A stretch of DNA of 64,000 nucleotides from Curtobacterium flaccumfaciens (GTDB lineage: Bacteria; Actinomycetota; Actinomycetes; Actinomycetales; Microbacteriaceae): the NCBI RefSeq assembly GCF_013359815.1, contig NZ_JABMCF010000033.1, positions 248,001 through 312,000 on the forward strand, read 5' to 3'. Position 1 is the stretch's first letter. Every line of letters begins with the position of its first letter. The notes under the pieces are model-generated. The model made no database searches. It was not told the origin of the DNA and was given only the letters and a program-made list of their open reading frames with translations. Positions 59,154 through 64,000 of the stretch are shown here, one piece after another. Made by a program: the position numbers and the translations under genes.

Positions 59154-59551
59154 TGGGCGCCCGCGTGCGCGCCGTCGACAGGGCCGCAGTCGCGATGCGC
59201 CGAGACGAAGCGCAGTCCTACCTCGAGGTCGCGCTCCTCTCCGTCGAGTCGACGAGTCACGCGGACTGGAAGGCCGCCGGTGCGAACGCTGTGCTCGGCG
59301 GGATCGCGGCGTCGGACGCTCTTTGCGGTGCGATCCTCGGCTACCACCACCTCGGTGACGACCACGCCGCCGCTCGTCGGCTGCTCGACCAGGCCTGCGC
59401 ACCGGACACGCGACCCGGCCTGCACTTCAAGCGTCTGACCGATGAGAAGACGAACTTCCAGTACTCGACGTCGCGCGTGACCCAGGAGAAGACACGGGCG
59501 CTGGTGACCGCGCTCGAGCGGCTCATCCGCACGGTTCACGAGCGCACCTGA
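59153..59551 (+). CDS. HEPN-domain-like helical protein
   Basis: 132 residues from ATG 59153, coupled to the nucleotidyltransferase. Mostly helical: 'YLEVALLSVESTSHADWKAA' and 'AVLGGIAASDALCGAILGYH' resemble the first long helices of HEPN proteins. The usual RX4-6H motif could be 'RLIRTVH' near the C-terminus, an unusual place. HEPN partners of MNT proteins are often RNases held inactive by AMPylation. Here the toxin role is inferred from pairing only. Confidence 0.7.
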   Translation: MGARVRAVDRAAVAMRRDEAQSYLEVALLSVESTSHADWKAAGANAVLGGIAASDALCGAILGYHHLGDDHAAARRLLDQACAPDTRPGLHFKRLTDEKTNFQYSTSRVTQEKTRALVTALERLIRTVHERT

Positions 59552-59573
59552 AACAGGCGCGCCGCGACCCGGA

Positions 59574-59972
59574 TCACCGCGGACGGCGGATGCGGATCGG
59601 GCCCTTGGCGGTCGACGGGTCGACGACGGACCCGCCCTGGGTGATCTCGACCTCGCCGCGCGCGACCATGCGCCGGGCGGCTCGACGTGCCGGCTCCATC
59701 AGCGGTCGCCAGTCGTCCGGGGCGAGTGAGCGTGCGACCTCGGACGGGCAGATGCTCGAGGTCCGCGCCCGTGCCGCGAGCAGTTCGTCGATGCGCTGCT
59801 CGAGGGCCCGGTCGGTGTCGTCGAGACCGTGTCGGCGGCAGGCTGCCGAACACCGCTTCGCCTCCGGTGCCGCCGAGGACGGCATCCGTCGCCCGCACGA
59901 GGCGCAGGTCCGTTCGGCGTGTGCCGACTCCGATGCCGACGCATCGGCTTCCGTCCTGATCGCCCGTCCCAT
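59574..59972 (-). CDS. DUF2256/DUF3253 fusion protein
   Basis: 132 residues from ATG 59972. Residues about 20-55 hold a small zinc site 'CASCGRRM' with 'KRCSAACRRHG' (DUF2256-like). Residues about 55-130 match DUF3253, with 'SSICPSEVARSLAPDDWRPL' and 'VARGEVEITQGGSVVDP' (winged-helix-like, ending 'KGPIRIRRP'). Function of both is unknown, a nucleic-acid-binding role is possible. Confidence 0.82.
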   Translation of the reverse strand: MGRAIRTEADASASESAHAERTCASCGRRMPSSAAPEAKRCSAACRRHGLDDTDRALEQRIDELLAARARTSSICPSEVARSLAPDDWRPLMEPARRAARRMVARGEVEITQGGSVVDPSTAKGPIRIRRPR

Positions 59973-60053
59973 GGCCCCATCCTCGTCCTGCTCGGCAGGG
60001 CGGTCCACAGCCACCACGCGCACGGTCCAGGTGCGCCTGGCAGCATCGGAGCA

Positions 60054-61394
60054 GTGAATCCCGACACCGCCCCCGCCCGTCCGTCCGAGCCGGCCTGGGT
60101 CCAGCACGTCATGTGGTGGCACGTCTACCCGCTCGGCTTCGTCGGCGCCGAGGTCCGCCCCGCGTCACCGGTGGGGGAGCGTCCGCTCGAACACCGCCTC
60201 GACCGCCTGACCGGCTGGCTCGACCACGTCGTCGACCTCGGTCTGAACGGCCTGCTGCTCGGCCCCGTGTTCGCGAGCTCGACCCACGGGTACGACACGG
60301 TCGACCACTTCCGCATCGACCCGCGCCTGGGCGACGACGCCGACTTCGACGCCCTGGTCACCGCGGCGCACGAGCGGGGCGTGCGGGTGCTGCTGGACGG
60401 GGTGTTCAACCACGTCGGCCGTGAGCACCCGGCGTTCCGTGCGTTGTCGGACCAGGGCCCGGAGGCGCCCACCGCCGACCTGTTCGCCATCGACTGGTCC
60501 GGGTGGCAGTCGGGGCAGCCCGTGCCCGTCGGACTGTTCGAGGGCCACGACATCCTCGTCGCGCTCGACCACGGCAGCCGTGCCACCGAGGACCTCGTGG
60601 TGGAGGTGATGACGCACTGGCTGGCCCGCGGCGTCGACGGTTGGCGGCTCGACGCGGCGTACGCGGTGCCGCCGGCGTTCTGGGCGCGGGTCCTGCCGCG
60701 GGTGCGGGAGCGTTTCCCGGACGCCTGGTTCAGCGGCGAGGTGATCCACGGCGACGCGGCCGCGATCGCACGCGACTCGACGATGGACTCGCTGACCCAG
60801 TACGAGCTGTGGCAGGGGATCTGGCACGGCATCGCGGACCGCAACGGCCACGAGCTCGCACACGCGGTCGAGCGGCACGACGCGCTGCTGTCGACCTTCG
60901 CCCCGACCACGTTCGTCGGCAACCACGACGTCACCCGGATCGCGAGCGCGGTGGGGGAGCGGTTCGCCGGGCACGCCGCCGCGGTGCTGTTCACGGTGGC
61001 GGGGACCCCGGTGGTCTACGCCGGCGACGAGTACGGCTGGACCGGGGTGAAGGAGGAACGCGAGGGCGGCGACGACGCGGTCCGCCCGGAGTTCCCAGCC
61101 GAGGTGCCGGCGCCGACGGACCTGACCCACGCGCACGAGGCGCTCATCGCCCTGCGCCGTCGGAACCCGTGGCTGCACCGCGCGCACACCGACGTCGTGC
61201 ACCTGACCAACACCGCCGTGGTGCTGCGGACCGCGACGGCGGACGCCGCCGTGGTGACCGCCCTGAACCTGTCGGACGACCCCGTCGAGGTGCCCGTGGC
61301 CGACGCGACGCAGGTCGAGGCGGGCGGGGCCGATCTCGGGGACGGGACCCTGCGCCTCCCGGCCGGGGGTTGGGCCGTCCTGTCGCGTTCGTGA
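60054..61394 (+). CDS. Alpha-amylase family glycosidase, GH13
   Basis: 446 residues from GTG 60054. Barrel motifs: 'DGVFNHVGREHP' (region I), 'GWRLDAAYAV' (nucleophile Asp, about residue 200), 'FSGEVIHGD' (Glu, about 228) and 'VGNHDVTRIAS' (Asp, about 291). It lacks a signal peptide and has no separate N-terminal domain; the length suits a compact neopullulanase or maltogenic-amylase relative. It acts on alpha-glucans or maltodextrins inside the cell; the specificity is open. Its last Ser codon and TGA lie inside the palindrome that follows. Confidence 0.9.
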   Translation: MNPDTAPARPSEPAWVQHVMWWHVYPLGFVGAEVRPASPVGERPLEHRLDRLTGWLDHVVDLGLNGLLLGPVFASSTHGYDTVDHFRIDPRLGDDADFDALVTAAHERGVRVLLDGVFNHVGREHPAFRALSDQGPEAPTADLFAIDWSGWQSGQPVPVGLFEGHDILVALDHGSRATEDLVVEVMTHWLARGVDGWRLDAAYAVPPAFWARVLPRVRERFPDAWFSGEVIHGDAAAIARDSTMDSLTQYELWQGIWHGIADRNGHELAHAVERHDALLSTFAPTTFVGNHDVTRIASAVGERFAGHAAAVLFTVAGTPVVYAGDEYGWTGVKEEREGGDDAVRPEFPAEVPAPTDLTHAHEALIALRRRNPWLHRAHTDVVHLTNTAVVLRTATADAAVVTALNLSDDPVEVPVADATQVEAGGADLGDGTLRLPAGGWAVLSRS

Positions 61395-61441
61395 GCAGAA
61401 ACGGTCGGGTCCCCATCGAGGACCCGACCGTTTCTGCTCAC
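61391..61441. terminator. Palindromic repeat (GTGAGCAG family) forming the 3' end of the GH13 gene
   Basis: Perfect 22-bp arms 61391-61412 and 61420-61441 with a 7-nt loop. The left arm contains the TGA (61392-61394) of the amylase gene, exactly as in 16320-16380. Confidence 0.8.
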
Positions 61442-61474
61442 CAAGCGAACACGCGCACGCGCACGCGCGCCCCG

Positions 61475-62642
61475 CTACTTGCGCGCGGACGCCGCCCGGC
61501 GCTTGTTGAACACGTCGAACGCGACGGCGGCGAGCAGCACCAGGCCCTTGATCAGGGACTGGAACTCGGTGCCGACACCGAGGATCGACATGCCGTTGTT
61601 CAGCAGACCGATGATCAGACCGCCGACGATGGCTCCCGGCACGGTGCCGATGCCACCGGTGACGGCCGCGCCACCGATGAAGACGGCGGCGATGGCGTCG
61701 AGCTCGAAGCCGTTGCCCGCGCCCGGTGCCGCCAGGTTGAGCTGGCCGGTGAAGACCACGCCCGCCAGGGCCGAGATGACACCCATGTTGACGAAGAGCA
61801 GGAACGTCACGCGCTTCGTCTTCACACCCGACAGCTGCGCGGCCAGGGCGTTGCCACCGATCGCGTAGATGTGACGGCCGAACACCGCGCTCCGCATGAC
61901 GACCGAGTAGATCACCACGAGGGCGCCGAGCACGACGAGCACGATCGGGGTGCCGTTGTAGCTGGCGAGCAGGAGCGCCACGTAGATCACGAGCACGGCG
62001 CCGAAGGCCGTCTTCACGATGAACCAGGCGAACGGCTCGCTCTCGAGCTGGTACTTGCGACGCGTGATGCGACCGCGGAACGCCGCGATCACCATGACGG
62101 CCGCGGCGGCGAAGCCGAGGATCATCGTGAGCGGCTCGTACCCGGTGGTGCCGAAGGACGGCAGGAAGCCGGAGCCGAGCGAGCGGAAGCCGGCGGGGAA
62201 CGGCGAGATCTGCTGGTTCTGCAGGACGATCTGGGCCGCGCCGCGGAAGGCGAGCATGCCCGCCAGCGTCACGATGAACGCCGGGATCCCGAAGTACGCG
62301 ATCCAGAAGCCCTGCCAGGCGCCGACGAGTGCACCGACCACCAGGCAGAGCACGACCGCGATCGGCCACGGGATGTTCCACTGCGTGATCATCACGCCGG
62401 CCATGGCACCGGTGAAGGCGACCACCGACCCGACCGACAGGTCGATGTGGCCGGCGATGATGACCATGACCATGCCGATGGCCAGGATGAGGATGTAGCT
62501 GTTCTGGACGATCAGGTTCGAGACGTTGATCGGGGCCAGCGTGATGCCGTTCGTGGTCACCTGGAAGAAGATGACGATGACGATCAGCGCGATGAACAGG
62601 CCGATCTGTCGGAGCTGCCCGGTGAGGTAGCCGACGGCGGAC

Positions 62643-62656
<14 letters not shown>
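61475..62656 (-). CDS. mmsB: Monosaccharide ABC transporter permease (MmsB/XylH/GguB type)
   Basis: 393 residues with about ten helices; '[20 protein letters not shown]' near residue 55 is the signature of this branched-type sugar permease family, and '[17 protein letters not shown]' follows the cytoplasmic loop. It overlaps the upstream ATPase gene by 14 nt. Transports pentoses or hexoses such as xylose, galactose or arabinose, with a binding protein expected beyond the window. Confidence 0.92.

Positions 62657-64000
<1,344 letters not shown>

Overview
The window is very GC-rich, strongly strand-asymmetric bacterial DNA with GTG starts, 4-bp ATGA/GTGA overlaps and stem-loop terminators that lack U tracts. 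Together with the gene families present (EfeUOB, FecBCDE, DUF1906 lysozyme-like protein, LAXTG surface protein, AroQ-gamma chorismate mutase) this points to a Microbacteriaceae actinobacterium, most like a plant- or soil-associated Curtobacterium. The genus is an inference from protein style; no search could be run. I see no prophage, integrase, transposase or CRISPR array. The region looks like chromosome, with one tRNA-Arg(ACG).

Layout. 1-2.7 kb: end of a transglutaminase membrane protein, a TetR regulator, a TRIC/UPF0126 channel. 2.7-6.9 kb: efeUOB iron importer under an IdeR/DtxR box. 7.2-11.5 kb: LAXTG-anchored 5'-nucleotidase and a pyruvate-oxidase-like TPP enzyme. 11.6-16.0 kb: sugar isomerase plus Gfo/Idh/MocA dehydrogenase, an isolated glucose-6-phosphate dehydrogenase paralogue, a dienelactone hydrolase. 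16.1-23.1 kb: tRNA-Arg, TetR, a secreted chorismate mutase / small protein / DUF1906 operon, an acyltransferase-SGNH protein, an unknown membrane protein. 23.2-28.6 kb: MarR-controlled old yellow enzyme operon and TetR-MMPL exporter. 28.8-38.0 kb: mannitol dehydrogenase, two GNATs, class A beta-lactamase, hydrolase, MDR oxidoreductase with divergent MarR, small membrane proteins, class A PBP. 38.0-43.1 kb: ferric-siderophore importer (fecCDEB order) divergent from a siderophore-interacting reductase. 43.1-43.8 kb: a 600-bp non-coding repeat array. 43.8-55.8 kb: two carbohydrate ABC importers with GH51 arabinofuranosidase, LacI regulator and GH35 beta-galactosidase, probably a plant arabinogalactan utilisation locus. 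55.8-64.0 kb: small unknown protein, spore-photoproduct-lyase-like radical SAM protein, PRISE-type SDR, HTH-nucleotidyltransferase/HEPN pair, DUF3253 protein, GH13 amylase, and a monosaccharide ABC importer cut by the window edge.

How it works together. Two iron uptake systems share one regulator: three iron boxes have the same 12-bp half-site in the same orientation relative to the start codon, and the boxes sit at or inside the start codons, so the transcripts are probably leaderless or nearly so. The carbohydrate cluster has two different LacI-type operators, only one of which has its likely regulator here. Cell-wall and secreted functions (PBP, beta-lactamase, DUF1906, acyltransferase, nucleotidase) and plant-polymer enzymes fit a plant-surface lifestyle.

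The least explained parts are non-coding: (i) the 43.14-43.74 kb array of 19-nt units with four 64-nt modules and a diverged hairpin relative at 55.78-55.87 kb; (ii) two dispersed palindrome families at gene 3' ends, one of which supplies the final Ser codon and stop codon of unrelated genes in the same phase.
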